Shown here: positions 1 to 5,516 of the stretch, piece after piece
How positions within the stretch are numbered: the stretch's first letter is position 1
Layout: each line of letters starts with the position of its first letter
NCBI GenBank assembly: GCA_938010625.1
Contig: CALLVJ010000013.1
Location: forward strand, 1 to 5,516
Length of the DNA stretch: 5,516 bases
Direction of reading: 5' to 3'
DNA from: an uncultured Stomatobaculum sp.
GTDB taxonomy: Bacteria > Bacillota > Clostridia > Lachnospirales > Lachnospiraceae
Notes under the pieces: model-generated
The model's input: the letters and a program-made list of their open reading frames with translations, nothing else
Told to the model about the DNA's origin: nothing
Database searches by the model: none
Made by a program: the position numbers and the translations under genes

Positions 1-14
1 GAGGCGGAGGAGCT

Positions 15-806
15 ATGATCACATCGCCTGCCAACAAAAAGGTAAAAGAAGTGCGCGCCCTCTTTGAGAAGGCGGCTCTCCGCACAGAGCGGGGATTGTT
101 TCCGGTCGAGGGCGTCCGCATGTTTCTCGAGGCGCCGCCCGATGAGATTCAGGAACTCTATGTGAGCGAGAGCTTTGCCGCGCGCGCTGCGGGCGAAGTG
201 CAGGAAAAGCTGCAGGCATTCGGCGCAGAGGCTGTCGCCGACAATATTTTCACAAAGATGTCGGGTACGAAAACGCCGCAGGGTGTGCTCGCCCTCATCA
301 GAATGCGGCGGAAAACCCTCGCAGAGGTGCTTGCGGCGGGCGCAGACTGTTTTCTCGCGGTCGAGAGTTTGCAGGATCCGGGAAATCTCGGCACTATGCT
401 GCGGGCGGGCGAGGGCGCAGGACTTTCTGCAATTCTCGCAAATCGCGGCACTGTGGACATTTATAATCCAAAGGGAATACGCGCGACGATGGGCAGCATT
501 TTCCGCATTCCGGTGGTCTATGCAGAGGACTTCCCTGCGGCGCTGCAGACACTCTGCGCGCAGCATTTTTCCCTCTATGCGGCGGCGCTGCAGGCGTCCG
601 TGCCCTATGACAGCGCGCGCTATCCGGAAAAGACTGTCTTCCTGATAGGCAATGAGGCCGCAGGGCTCAGCAAAGTGGCGATTGCGGCGGCAAAGCAGAG
701 TATTTACATTCCAATGGCAGGACAGGTGGAATCGCTGAATGCAGCTGTCGCGGCGTCCATTCTGCTCTATGAGCGCGCAAGGCAGCGAAGAAAGGAGACG
801 AGATGA
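15..806 (+). CDS. SpoU/TrmH-family RNA 2'-O-ribose methyltransferase
   Basis: This is a SPOUT-class enzyme expected to transfer a methyl group from S-adenosylmethionine to a ribose 2'-OH of rRNA or tRNA in the cytoplasm. The N-terminal part (about residues 1-100) looks like the L30e-like substrate-binding domain, opening with ITSPANKKVKEVRAL and then FPVEGVRMF. The catalytic knot domain carries the three SpoU motifs: motif 1 at 119-136 (DPGNLGTMLRAGEGAG, with N124 and R130), motif 2 at 209-219 (FLIGNEAAGLS) and motif 3 at 231-253 (IPM...VESLNAAVAASI). The length of 263 residues is normal and the gene looks complete. The ATG has a GGAGGAG-like ribosome site a few bases upstream. The stop overlaps the next start as ATGA. 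The target nucleotide cannot be told from sequence alone. The layout resembles Bacillus YsgA/RlmP (23S rRNA Gm2553) at least as much as RlmB, so no symbol is given. Confidence 0.93.
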   Translation: MITSPANKKVKEVRALFEKAALRTERGLFPVEGVRMFLEAPPDEIQELYVSESFAARAAGEVQEKLQAFGAEAVADNIFTKMSGTKTPQGVLALIRMRRKTLAEVLAAGADCFLAVESLQDPGNLGTMLRAGEGAGLSAILANRGTVDIYNPKGIRATMGSIFRIPVVYAEDFPAALQTLCAQHFSLYAAALQASVPYDSARYPEKTVFLIGNEAAGLSKVAIAAAKQSIYIPMAGQVESLNAAVAASILLYERARQRRKETR

Positions 807-1093
807 AGGGAAACCTGACAAGTCAGAACCATTTCTGGCTCGATGTCCTGCATGTCTTTGTGGGCATTGCGGTCACCGTGCTTGCGGTCTTTGCCTTTTT
901 GTCGCCGGAAGAGTATCCGCTTTTTTTCTCCATGATTTTTGGACTGGCAGGGTTTCTGACCCTCGTCAACGGTCATGTCCGTTTTACCGCGCTTAGGCGC
1001 GCACACCAGAAGAAGGGAAGTGCTGTCGCCGTGCTGCTGCTCGGTGCGCTGCTCTCAGCTCTCTGCGTGGTCAGCGCCGTCGTGATGCTCTGA
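803..1093 (+). CDS. small three-helix membrane protein, unknown function
   Basis: I do not recognise this 96-residue protein. It has three hydrophobic stretches long enough to cross the membrane, at about residues 12-33, 37-56 and 73-95. A basic loop at 57-72 (HVRFTALRRAHQKKG) would place the segment between helices 2 and 3 on the cytoplasmic side. The protein ends within a few residues of the last helix. There is no cleavable signal peptide, cysteine motif or catalytic signature. An AGGAG at 793-797 lies 5 bases before the ATG, and the start overlaps the stop of the methyltransferase gene by four bases, so the two are probably translated together. The birA ribosome site begins two bases after this stop. 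Clear start signals, tight packing and a clean membrane pattern make a real gene likely; any role would be a guess. Confidence 0.8.
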   Translation: MKGNLTSQNHFWLDVLHVFVGIAVTVLAVFAFLSPEEYPLFFSMIFGLAGFLTLVNGHVRFTALRRAHQKKGSAVAVLLLGALLSALCVVSAVVML

Positions 1094-1094
1094 T

Positions 1095-1100
1095 GGAGGA
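1095..1100 (+). promoter_or_regulatory. ribosome binding site fixing the TTG start of birA
   Basis: GGAGGA lies 5 bases before the TTG at 1106. No ATG occurs in this frame until residue 150, deep in the catalytic domain. The winged-helix domain directly after the TTG is conserved in the family, so the non-ATG start is well supported. Confidence 0.8.
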
Positions 1101-1105
1101 TTCCT

Positions 1106-2089
1106 TTGCTGAAAGATGATATTTTGAAGGAGCTGCTCGAGGCGGGCGATTACTGCTCGGGGCAGATACTCTGCGAGCACTTTCATGTGACCAGAACAGC
1201 GGTCTGGAAGGCGGTCGCAAAATTGAGGAACGAAGGGTATATCATAGAAGCGAGACAGAATCGAGGCTATCGTTTGCAAAATACAGAGTATTTACTGAGT
1301 CAGGCATCGCTCGATCAGGCATTTGCGGCGCAGCATTTTTTGCGGCGCTGGGTCTTTTTGCAGCAGACTGATTCCACCAATCTGGAAGTGAAGCGGGCTG
1401 CCAGTGCGGGCGATACAGGCCCCAGTCTTTTTGTCGCGGAAGAGCAGACTGCGGGCCGGGGCCGCCGCGGCAGGAACTGGAGCTCGCCGCCGGGGAGCGG
1501 CATCTGGATGTCGCTCTTACTGCGCCCGGCACTTGGCCCGGAGCGAGCTTCCATGCTGACGCTGGTCACCGCACTCGCCGTGACCGATGGCATCCGCGAG
1601 GCGACAGGACTTGAGGCGGCCATCAAGTGGCCAAACGATGTGGTGGTGAAGGGCAAAAAAGTCGCGGGGATTCTGACCGAGATGAGCACAGATCTGGATC
1701 GCATTGAATTTGTCGTGATTGGCATTGGCATCAATGTGAATACCGAGAGCTTTCCCGAAGAGATCCGAGATGTCGCGACTTCGCTCGCGATGGAACAGGG
1801 CAGGCGGACAGCGCGTACGCCGATTATCGCGGCCATCTGGAAGCACTTTGCAGCCTATGAGCGTCTCTTTGAGGAGAAGGGTAATTTCGCAGCGCTCAAA
1901 GAGCGCTACGAGGCGCTGCTTGCGAACCGCAACCGAGAAGTGCGGGTTCTGGATCCGGACGGTGCGTACACCGGCACGGCAGTCGGCATCACGGAAGAGG
2001 GCGAGCTCCTGGTGCGCCGGGACAATCACAGGCTCACGGCAGTGCGCAGTGGTGAGGTCAGTGTGCGTGGAATTTACGGTTACGTATAA
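1106..2089 (+). CDS. birA: bifunctional biotin--[acetyl-CoA-carboxylase] ligase / biotin operon repressor BirA
   Basis: BirA makes biotinyl-5'-AMP from biotin and ATP and transfers biotin to a lysine of carrier proteins such as the acetyl-CoA carboxylase subunit AccB. Versions with an N-terminal DNA-binding domain also repress biotin genes. Residues 1-58 form a winged helix-turn-helix (TRTAVWKAVAKLRNEGY, ending NRGYRLQ), so this is the bifunctional type. The catalytic domain shows TDSTN at 88-92, the biotin/adenylate loop GRGRRGR at 117-123, KWPND at 174-178, the GKKVAGIL segment at 183-190 with the expected catalytic lysine K185, and VIGIGINVN at 204-212. The C-terminal SH3-like domain follows at about 275-327 (REVRVLDPDG...GEVSVRGIYG). 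The 327-residue length is typical. It starts with TTG, 12 bases after the membrane protein gene. No biotin synthesis or transport gene is seen in the window, so its regulatory targets are unknown. Confidence 0.95.
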   Translation: MLKDDILKELLEAGDYCSGQILCEHFHVTRTAVWKAVAKLRNEGYIIEARQNRGYRLQNTEYLLSQASLDQAFAAQHFLRRWVFLQQTDSTNLEVKRAASAGDTGPSLFVAEEQTAGRGRRGRNWSSPPGSGIWMSLLLRPALGPERASMLTLVTALAVTDGIREATGLEAAIKWPNDVVVKGKKVAGILTEMSTDLDRIEFVVIGIGINVNTESFPEEIRDVATSLAMEQGRRTARTPIIAAIWKHFAAYERLFEEKGNFAALKERYEALLANRNREVRVLDPDGAYTGTAVGITEEGELLVRRDNHRLTAVRSGEVSVRGIYGYV

Positions 2090-2090
2090 T
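2085..2090 (+). promoter_or_regulatory. candidate -10 element of an rpoD promoter overlapping the birA stop
   Basis: A perfect TATAAT spans the birA stop codon (TAA at 2087-2089) in an otherwise GC-rich region, about 43 bases before the rpoD start. No good -35 box is seen at 16-18 bases upstream (2061-2068 is GTGTGCGT), and there is no extended TG. If used, transcription would begin near 2097 with a leader of about 36 bases containing the rpoD ribosome site. It could be a chance match. Confidence 0.35.
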
Positions 2091-2132
2091 TTCGTGTCTT
2101 CAGGAAATCGAGAACAGGAGGAATGAATCCAA

Positions 2133-3368
2133 ATGGCAGAAGCGAAGAAGAAAACGGAAAAGAAAAGCGCAAAGAGCAAGAAGGCTGAGAAGCGGGAAAT
2201 TCAGGAGCAGGAGCTCCTGCAGGGACTTCTGCAGCTGGTCGAGCAGGCAAAGAATAAGGACTCCAAGCTGGATGTCGATGAGATCAATGACTACTTCCAG
2301 GATTACAATCTGAGCGCAGAGGGAATTGAGCACATTTACAGCTATCTGGAAGCCAATCATATCGAAGTGCAGCATCACCGCGAGGAGGAGCCGCCGGAGG
2401 ATCTCGAGAGCAATCAGAAGGGCGATGCGATGTTGGGGATTGATCTGGATCTCGACGATGACATTGACGCGGAGGATGAAAACGGCGAGAAGATTGAGGG
2501 CGAAGAGATCAACCTGAATCCGGTGGATCTTCTGGAGGGCGTTGGCACCGAGGATCCGGTCCGCATGTACTTAAAGGAGATCGGCACTGTGCCGCTGCTC
2601 ACCGCTGAAGAGGAGATGGAGCTCGCGCGCAGAAAGCAGGCGGGCGATGAAAAGGCGAAGAAGAAGTTGATTGAGGCAAACCTTCGCCTTGTCGTCAGCA
2701 TTGCGAAGCGCTACACGGGGCGCGGCATGAGCTTCCTGGATCTCGTGCAGGAGGGAAATCTCGGCCTGATCAAGGGCGTCGAGAAATTTGACCCGGAGAA
2801 GGGCTTCAAGCTCTCGACCTATGCGACCTGGTGGATTCGCCAGTCTGTGACGCGCGCGCTCGCCGACCAGGCGAGAACCATCCGCGTGCCGGTGCACATG
2901 GTCGAGACCATCAATAAGATGAGCAAAATGCAGCGCAAGCTCACCCTGGAGCTCGGCTATGAGCCGAGTGTCGCCGAACTCGCAAAGGCGCTCGATATGA
3001 CTGAGGAGAAAGTCATGGAAATCATGCAGATTGCGCGCGAGCCCGCCTCGCTCGAGACGCCGATCGGCGAGGAGGACGATTCGAACCTCGGCGACTTCGT
3101 CGCGGACAACAACGTCCTGACGCCGGAGGACAATGTGGAGTCGGTCATGCTCCGCGAGCACATCGAAGCGCTGCTCGGCGATCTGAAGGAGAGGGAGCGC
3201 CAGGTCATTGTGCTCCGCTTTGGCCTTGAGGACGGCCATCCGAGAACACTCGAGGAGGTCGGCAGAGAATTCAAGGTCACAAGGGAGCGCATCCGCCAGA
3301 TTGAGGCGAAAGCGCTCCGGAAACTCAGAAACCCGGTCAGATCGAAGAGAATCAGAGATTTCTTATGA
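2133..3368 (+). CDS. rpoD: primary (housekeeping) RNA polymerase sigma factor RpoD/SigA
   Basis: This is the group 1 sigma-70 factor that directs RNA polymerase core to TTGACA/TATAAT promoters. The N-terminus is lysine-rich (1-21), followed by a region 1.1-like segment at about 25-85 and a very acidic linker at about 99-126. Region 1.2 begins at 140 ([12 protein letters not shown]). Region 2 covers about 176-247, including [12 protein letters not shown], the core-binding [20 protein letters not shown] and the -10 recognition helix [14 protein letters not shown] (230-243). Region 3 runs about 248-330 (HMVETINKM near its start). Region 4 runs about 343-400, with the -35-binding helix-turn-helix [20 protein letters not shown] at 372-391. 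The protein ends in RSKRIRDFL, as usual for SigA. Its 411 residues fit the short SigA forms of Gram-positive bacteria. AGGAGG at 2116-2121 is 11 bases from the ATG; an in-frame TGA at 2124-2126 rules out an earlier start. dnaG, often next to rpoD, is not adjacent here. Confidence 0.98.
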   Translation: MAEAKKKTEKKSAKSKKAEKREIQEQELLQGLLQLVEQAKNKDSKLDVDEINDYFQDYNLSAEGIEHIYSYLEANHIEVQHHREEEPPEDLESNQKGDAMLGIDLDLDDDIDAEDENGEKIEGEEINLNPVDLLEGVGTEDPVRMYLKEIGTVPLLTAEEEMELARRKQAGDEKAKKKLIEANLRLVVSIAKRYTGRGMSFLDLVQEGNLGLIKGVEKFDPEKGFKLSTYATWWIRQSVTRALADQARTIRVPVHMVETINKMSKMQRKLTLELGYEPSVAELAKALDMTEEKVMEIMQIAREPASLETPIGEEDDSNLGDFVADNNVLTPEDNVESVMLREHIEALLGDLKERERQVIVLRFGLEDGHPRTLEEVGREFKVTRERIRQIEAKALRKLRNPVRSKRIRDFL

Positions 3369-4069
3369 ATCAGAGAAACTACCAGCGCGAGCTTTCCAAT
3401 TTGATCAAGACGAACGAAGCTTCGGGCACAGTCCCGAAGCTTCTTCTTCACGTCTGCTGTGCGCCCTGCTCCTCCTTTTGCTTAGAGAGCCTCACGCCGC
3501 ACTTTGACGTGACAGTCTTTTTTTACAATCCGAACATTGATGACGCCGTAGAGTACCGCCGCCGCATCGCCGAAGAGCAGAGACTGCTGCTCGAGATGCC
3601 GTTGCCGCGCCCGGTCGCTTTCCTGGAGGGCGTCTACGAGGCGGAGCTGTTTCACGCGGCTGTCGCCGGGCACGAAACGGATCCGGAGGGCGGCGAGCGC
3701 TGCGACATCTGTTTTGCACTTCGGCTCCGCGCGAGCGCAAGAGCGGCAAAGGCGGGCGGCTTTGATTACTTCACGACGAGCCTCACGATTTCGCCGATGA
3801 AAAGCGCCCCCCGGCTGAATGCAATCGGGGAGCGCACTGGCGCGGAGGAGGACGTCGCCTTCCTGCCGTCAGATTTTAAGAAGAAAAACGGGTTTCTCCG
3901 CTCGACCGAGCTCTCGAAAGAGTATGGGCTCTACCGCCAGGATTACTGCGGCTGCTCCTACTCAAAGCGCGAGGCAGCGGCGCGGAAAACTCAGCGCAGC
4001 TCTGCGGCGAAGACTGATTCGGCGAGCGTATCGGCGAGCGAGAGCAGCTGCAGGCGCTGTTCCTCGTGA
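3365..4069 (+). CDS. queH: epoxyqueuosine reductase QueH (formerly DUF208)
   Basis: QueH reduces epoxyqueuosine in tRNA to queuosine, the last step in making this wobble-base modification of GUN-anticodon tRNAs. It replaces the cobalamin-dependent QueG in many anaerobes. Diagnostic cysteine motifs are all present: HVCCAPC at 29-35, ERCDIC at 111-116 and [11 protein letters not shown] at 190-200, the expected metal/Fe-S ligands. The conserved blocks [12 protein letters not shown] (133-144) and [10 protein letters not shown] (168-177) are also intact. The ATG overlaps the rpoD stop as ATGA and has no clear AGGAGG in front, so translation probably depends on ribosomes finishing rpoD; no other Met precedes the first cysteine motif. 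The body is complete, but residues about 201-234 are an unusual Lys/Arg/Ser/Ala-rich tail, and about 209-234 are encoded antisense to the end of fprA. No other queuosine gene is in the window. Confidence 0.94.
   Translation: MNQRNYQRELSNLIKTNEASGTVPKLLLHVCCAPCSSFCLESLTPHFDVTVFFYNPNIDDAVEYRRRIAEEQRLLLEMPLPRPVAFLEGVYEAELFHAAVAGHETDPEGGERCDICFALRLRASARAAKAGGFDYFTTSLTISPMKSAPRLNAIGERTGAEEDVAFLPSDFKKKNGFLRSTELSKEYGLYRQDYCGCSYSKREAAARKTQRSSAAKTDSASVSASESSCRRCSS
3416..3443 (+). repeat. perfect 11-bp inverted repeat (hairpin) inside the start of queH
   Basis: GAAGCTTCGGG (3416-3426) and CCCGAAGCTTC (3433-3443) are exact reverse complements around a 6-base loop, CACAGT. Seven of the 11 pairs are G-C. 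The structure lies 47 bases after the rpoD stop, within queH codons 18-27. The following bases (TTCTTCA) are pyrimidine-rich but do not form a true T-run, so it is at most a weak terminator. The 9-mer CGAAGCTTC also occurs twice as a direct repeat (3415-3423, 3435-3443). Function is unknown. Confidence 0.75.
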
Positions 4070-5217
4070 CCGCGGGACTTTAAGGTGACCGTGTCCTGCA
4101 GGAAGTTCATATTTTTCATCGAGGAGAAGAGCTCGCTCATCTTTTTGCCTGCGGCCGGCGCCCAGGAGCCATTTTCCACGAGGGCAATCGAGCGGTTCTG
4201 CAGATTGTGTGCTGCGAGGTCGCGGATCAGATTCTCCATGTAGGGGAAGATTTCGTTGTTGTAGGTCGCGGAGGCGAAGACCAGGTGGCTCGCGCGGAAA
4301 GCCTCGGAAACCAGGTAGGAGACATCGGTCACGGCGACATCGTACATCTTGATGTTCCTGACTTTCTTTGCGCCGAGCGCATTCGCTAAAACTTCCGCCG
4401 CATTTTCGGTGCCGCCGTAAATCGAGGCATAGAAGATCACGACTTCATTGTCCTCGGGGCGGTAGGTTGCCCAGCGGGAGTACTTTTCAATGAGCCACTG
4501 AATCTTGTTCGCGACGCGCCACACCGGACCGTGCAGCGGGCAGATCATCTGGATGTCGAGACCTGCGGCTTTGTTTAAGAGCGCCTGTACTTGCAGCCCG
4601 TACTTGCCCACGATGTTGGAATAGTAGCGGCGCAGTTCGGAGAGTGAAAAATCGCCGAAGTCAAGCTGATCGGCGTAGAGATTGCCGGAGAGGGCGCCGA
4701 AGGTGCCGAAGGCGTCGGCTGAGAAGAGAATCTTTTCGGTCTCATCATAGGTCACCGTGACCTCCGGCCAGTGCACCATCGGTGCGAGGATAAAGCGGAA
4801 GTTGTGGTGACCGGTCGGGAGCGTGTCATTTTCCTTGACCTGCATGACCTTGCCCTGGAGATTTACCTCGCCGAAGAACTGCCTGATCATCGCGTGGGTC
4901 TTTGCGCTTCCCACGACCGTTGCCTCCGGGTAGCGGAGCAATACCTCTGCGAGGGTCGCCGTGTGATCCGGCTCCATGTGATTGATGATGATATAGTCGA
5001 GCGGACGGCCGTGTAAGACAGCTTTGAGGTTCTCGAGGAACACGCCGCAAATGGAATGATCCACCGTGTCGAGAAGAACAGTCTTCTCATCCATAACCAG
5101 ATATGAGTTGTAGGAAATACCGAGCGGAACCGGGTGGCAGTTCTCAAATTTCGCAAGTCTTCGGTCGCTGGATCCGAGATACCAGAGTGTGTCGCTCATC
5201 TGAATTGCCTGGTGCAT
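3991..5217 (-). CDS. fprA: class A flavodiiron protein (FprA family), O2/NO reductase
   Basis: Flavodiiron proteins reduce O2 to water or NO to N2O in the cytoplasm, usually with electrons from rubredoxin, and protect anaerobes from oxygen or nitrosative stress. The N-terminal metallo-beta-lactamase-like domain (about 1-250) keeps the full diiron ligand set: H80, E82 and D84 in NHMEPDH, H149 in MVHWPE, D168 in SADAFG and H229 in PLHGPVW. The flavodoxin domain (about 257-400) has the FMN-binding loop YASIYGGTENAAE (263-275), ATYNNEIFPYM (317-327) and ENGSWAPAAGK (348-358). There is no fused rubredoxin or flavin reductase domain, so it is the simple two-domain class; its electron donors are not encoded in the window. 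The 408-residue length is normal. The ATG at 5217 has AGGAG 5 bases upstream and the usual family N-terminus. It converges on queH with a 79-bp overlap and is divergent from the gene at 5411. Confidence 0.96.
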   Translation of the reverse strand: MHQAIQMSDTLWYLGSSDRRLAKFENCHPVPLGISYNSYLVMDEKTVLLDTVDHSICGVFLENLKAVLHGRPLDYIIINHMEPDHTATLAEVLLRYPEATVVGSAKTHAMIRQFFGEVNLQGKVMQVKENDTLPTGHHNFRFILAPMVHWPEVTVTYDETEKILFSADAFGTFGALSGNLYADQLDFGDFSLSELRRYYSNIVGKYGLQVQALLNKAAGLDIQMICPLHGPVWRVANKIQWLIEKYSRWATYRPEDNEVVIFYASIYGGTENAAEVLANALGAKKVRNIKMYDVAVTDVSYLVSEAFRASHLVFASATYNNEIFPYMENLIRDLAAHNLQNRSIALVENGSWAPAAGKKMSELFSSMKNMNFLQDTVTLKSRGHEEQRLQLLSLADTLAESVFAAELR

Positions 5218-5289
5218 AAGGTCTCCTTTTCTGATGGCTTTCGATGACTAAGTATCGCGCCGCAATCTTTTCTTAGCTTCTTTGCCGAC

Positions 5290-5298
5290 AGTATAGCA
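5290..5298 (-). promoter_or_regulatory. candidate extended -10 promoter of fprA
   Basis: Read on the reverse strand, 5298 to 5290 is TGCTATACT, an extended -10 (TG, one base, TATACT with five of six bases matching TATAAT). No good -35 is visible; GGCAAG at 17 bases is poor, which is acceptable for an extended -10 promoter. Transcription would start near 5283, giving a leader of about 65 bases with the AGGAG ribosome site. A 6-bp dyad (TCTTTG at 5279-5284, CAAAGA at 5299-5304) brackets the element. Confidence 0.5.
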
Positions 5299-5335
5299 CA
5301 AAGAGCGGCGGACTTGCCACTGCTTGCGGAATGCT

Positions 5336-5366
5336 TTGAAATGTTGTAAACTGAGTTTGTTTTAAT
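5336..5366 (+). promoter_or_regulatory. candidate promoter of the gene at 5411
   Basis: TTGAAA (5336-5341) and TTTAAT (5361-5366) resemble -35 and -10 boxes, with a long 19-base spacer partly compensated by an extended TG at 5358-5359. The start would be near 5373, with a leader of about 38 bases. The -10 lacks the important second-position A, so strength is uncertain. It is the best AT-rich candidate before the gene. Confidence 0.4.
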
Positions 5367-5381
5367 TTTCACAAAAAGAAT

Positions 5382-5397
5382 GGGGAAATGCTTCCCC
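5382..5397 (+). other. short hairpin just before the ribosome site of the gene at 5411
   Basis: GGGGAA (5382-5387) pairs exactly with TTCCCC (5392-5397) over a 4-base loop, ATGC. It lies 3 bases before the GAGGTGAT ribosome site at 5401-5408. It is followed by only three T's, so it is not a good terminator. If the candidate promoter is right, it would lie in the 5' leader and could protect the mRNA or set spacing for ribosome loading. Confidence 0.5.
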
Positions 5398-5410
5398 TTT
5401 GAGGTGATTT

Positions 5411-5516
5411 ATGTCTGAGACCTGCAATCAAAATCCCAGCGGCATGCCCGAGCCGCCGAAGCCGAATTTTCAGATTCCGAGCAACGAAAACAGCAATATC
5501 TGCCATGTGATTGCGA
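5411..5516 (+). CDS. partial gene, possible Mrp/NBP35-family P-loop ATPase (N-terminus only)
   Basis: Only the first 35 codons are in the window. The start is well supported: GAGGTGAT at 5401-5408 matches the 16S anti-Shine-Dalgarno sequence, and a candidate promoter lies upstream. The peptide opens MSETCNQNPSG, continues with a proline-rich, polar stretch, and reaches ENSNICHVIA at 26-35 just before the cut. In clostridial Mrp/NBP35 iron-sulfur carrier ATPases a short Cys/Asn-rich N-terminus leads to a 'KVIGVVSGKGGVGKS'-like beta strand and P-loop. The HVIA here would match the strand just before that loop. The usual CxxC of that N-terminus is not evident: the only cysteines are C5 and C31. 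The family call is inference from a short fragment; another cytoplasmic protein with a disordered start is possible. Confidence 0.55.
   Translation, partial: MSETCNQNPSGMPEPPKPNFQIPSNENSNICHVIA

Noticed and set aside
1517..2179. Long reverse-strand open frames opposite birA, rpoD and queH
   Set aside because: They mirror confidently identified forward genes, lack ribosome sites and recognisable motifs, and reflect the GC-rich codon usage.
2123..2188. Out-of-frame 21-codon ORF starting at ATG 2123, overlapping the rpoD start
   Set aside because: The AGGAGG is only one base from this ATG, too close to initiate, and the peptide is simply the rpoD lysine-rich start read in another frame.
2207..2220. 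Perfect 14-bp palindrome GCAGGAGCTCCTGC inside rpoD
   Set aside because: It has no loop, lies in the glutamine/leucine-coding N-terminal region, and is explained by codons for EQELLQ; no sign of an operator role.
3961..3990. Possible terminator for fprA on the reverse strand
   Set aside because: Only 4-bp GCGC pairings and no T-run are visible.
4069..4115. Possible terminator after queH (TCCTGCAGGA at 4094-4103 followed by a T-rich stretch)
   Set aside because: The palindrome has no loop, the T's begin some bases later, and the region is the coding C-terminal part of fprA.
5380..5418. 12-codon ORF (ATG 5380) overlapping the start of the gene at 5411, and a 4-codon ORF at 5388
   Set aside because: No ribosome site precedes either, and neither shows a run of one amino acid as in attenuator leader peptides.
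1..5516. Search for CRISPR arrays, tRNA or rRNA genes, insertion sequences, toxin-antitoxin or phage-defence genes
   Set aside because: No regular repeats, RNA-gene signatures, transposase motifs or defence domains were seen; coding genes account for nearly all of the sequence.

Overview
The window looks like an ordinary chromosomal stretch from an anaerobic Gram-positive bacterium of the Clostridia. Lachnospiraceae is the best guess, and a comparatively GC-rich member, since the coding DNA is clearly above 50% GC. Four things point this way: AGGAGG-type ribosome sites in front of most genes, a primary sigma factor with a short clostridial-style layout, the oxygen-sensitive epoxyqueuosine reductase QueH, and a class A flavodiiron protein that detoxifies O2 or NO. 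The assignment is inference from protein style; no rRNA or other marker is present.

Positions 15-4069 hold five forward genes packed like one operon: a SpoU/TrmH-family RNA 2'-O-methyltransferase (15-806), a small three-helix membrane protein of unknown function (803-1093), the bifunctional biotin ligase/repressor birA with a TTG start (1106-2089), the primary sigma factor rpoD (2133-3368) and queH (3365-4069). Two junctions are ATGA overlaps, which suggests translational coupling. A perfect TATAAT hexamer overlapping the birA stop may give rpoD its own promoter. A perfect 11-bp stem hairpin lies just inside queH, shortly after the rpoD stop.

On the reverse strand, a class A flavodiiron protein, fprA (5217-3991), converges on queH. 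The two genes overlap by 79 bp tail to tail, and the end of QueH is an unusual Ser/Ala/Arg-rich tail read from the antisense of fprA. No convincing terminator lies between them.

Positions 5218-5410 form a divergent promoter region with a candidate extended -10 promoter for each direction. A short hairpin sits just before the ribosome site of the last gene. That gene (5411 to the window end) is cut off after 35 residues; its start resembles the N-terminus of Mrp/NBP35 P-loop ATPases, but the diagnostic P-loop would lie outside the window.

Most of the content is housekeeping: RNA modification, biotin attachment, basal transcription, queuosine synthesis and oxygen defence. I did not find a novel multi-gene system. 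The points most worth a second look are the hairpin inside queH, the antisense-derived QueH tail and the regulatory DNA around 5280-5400.
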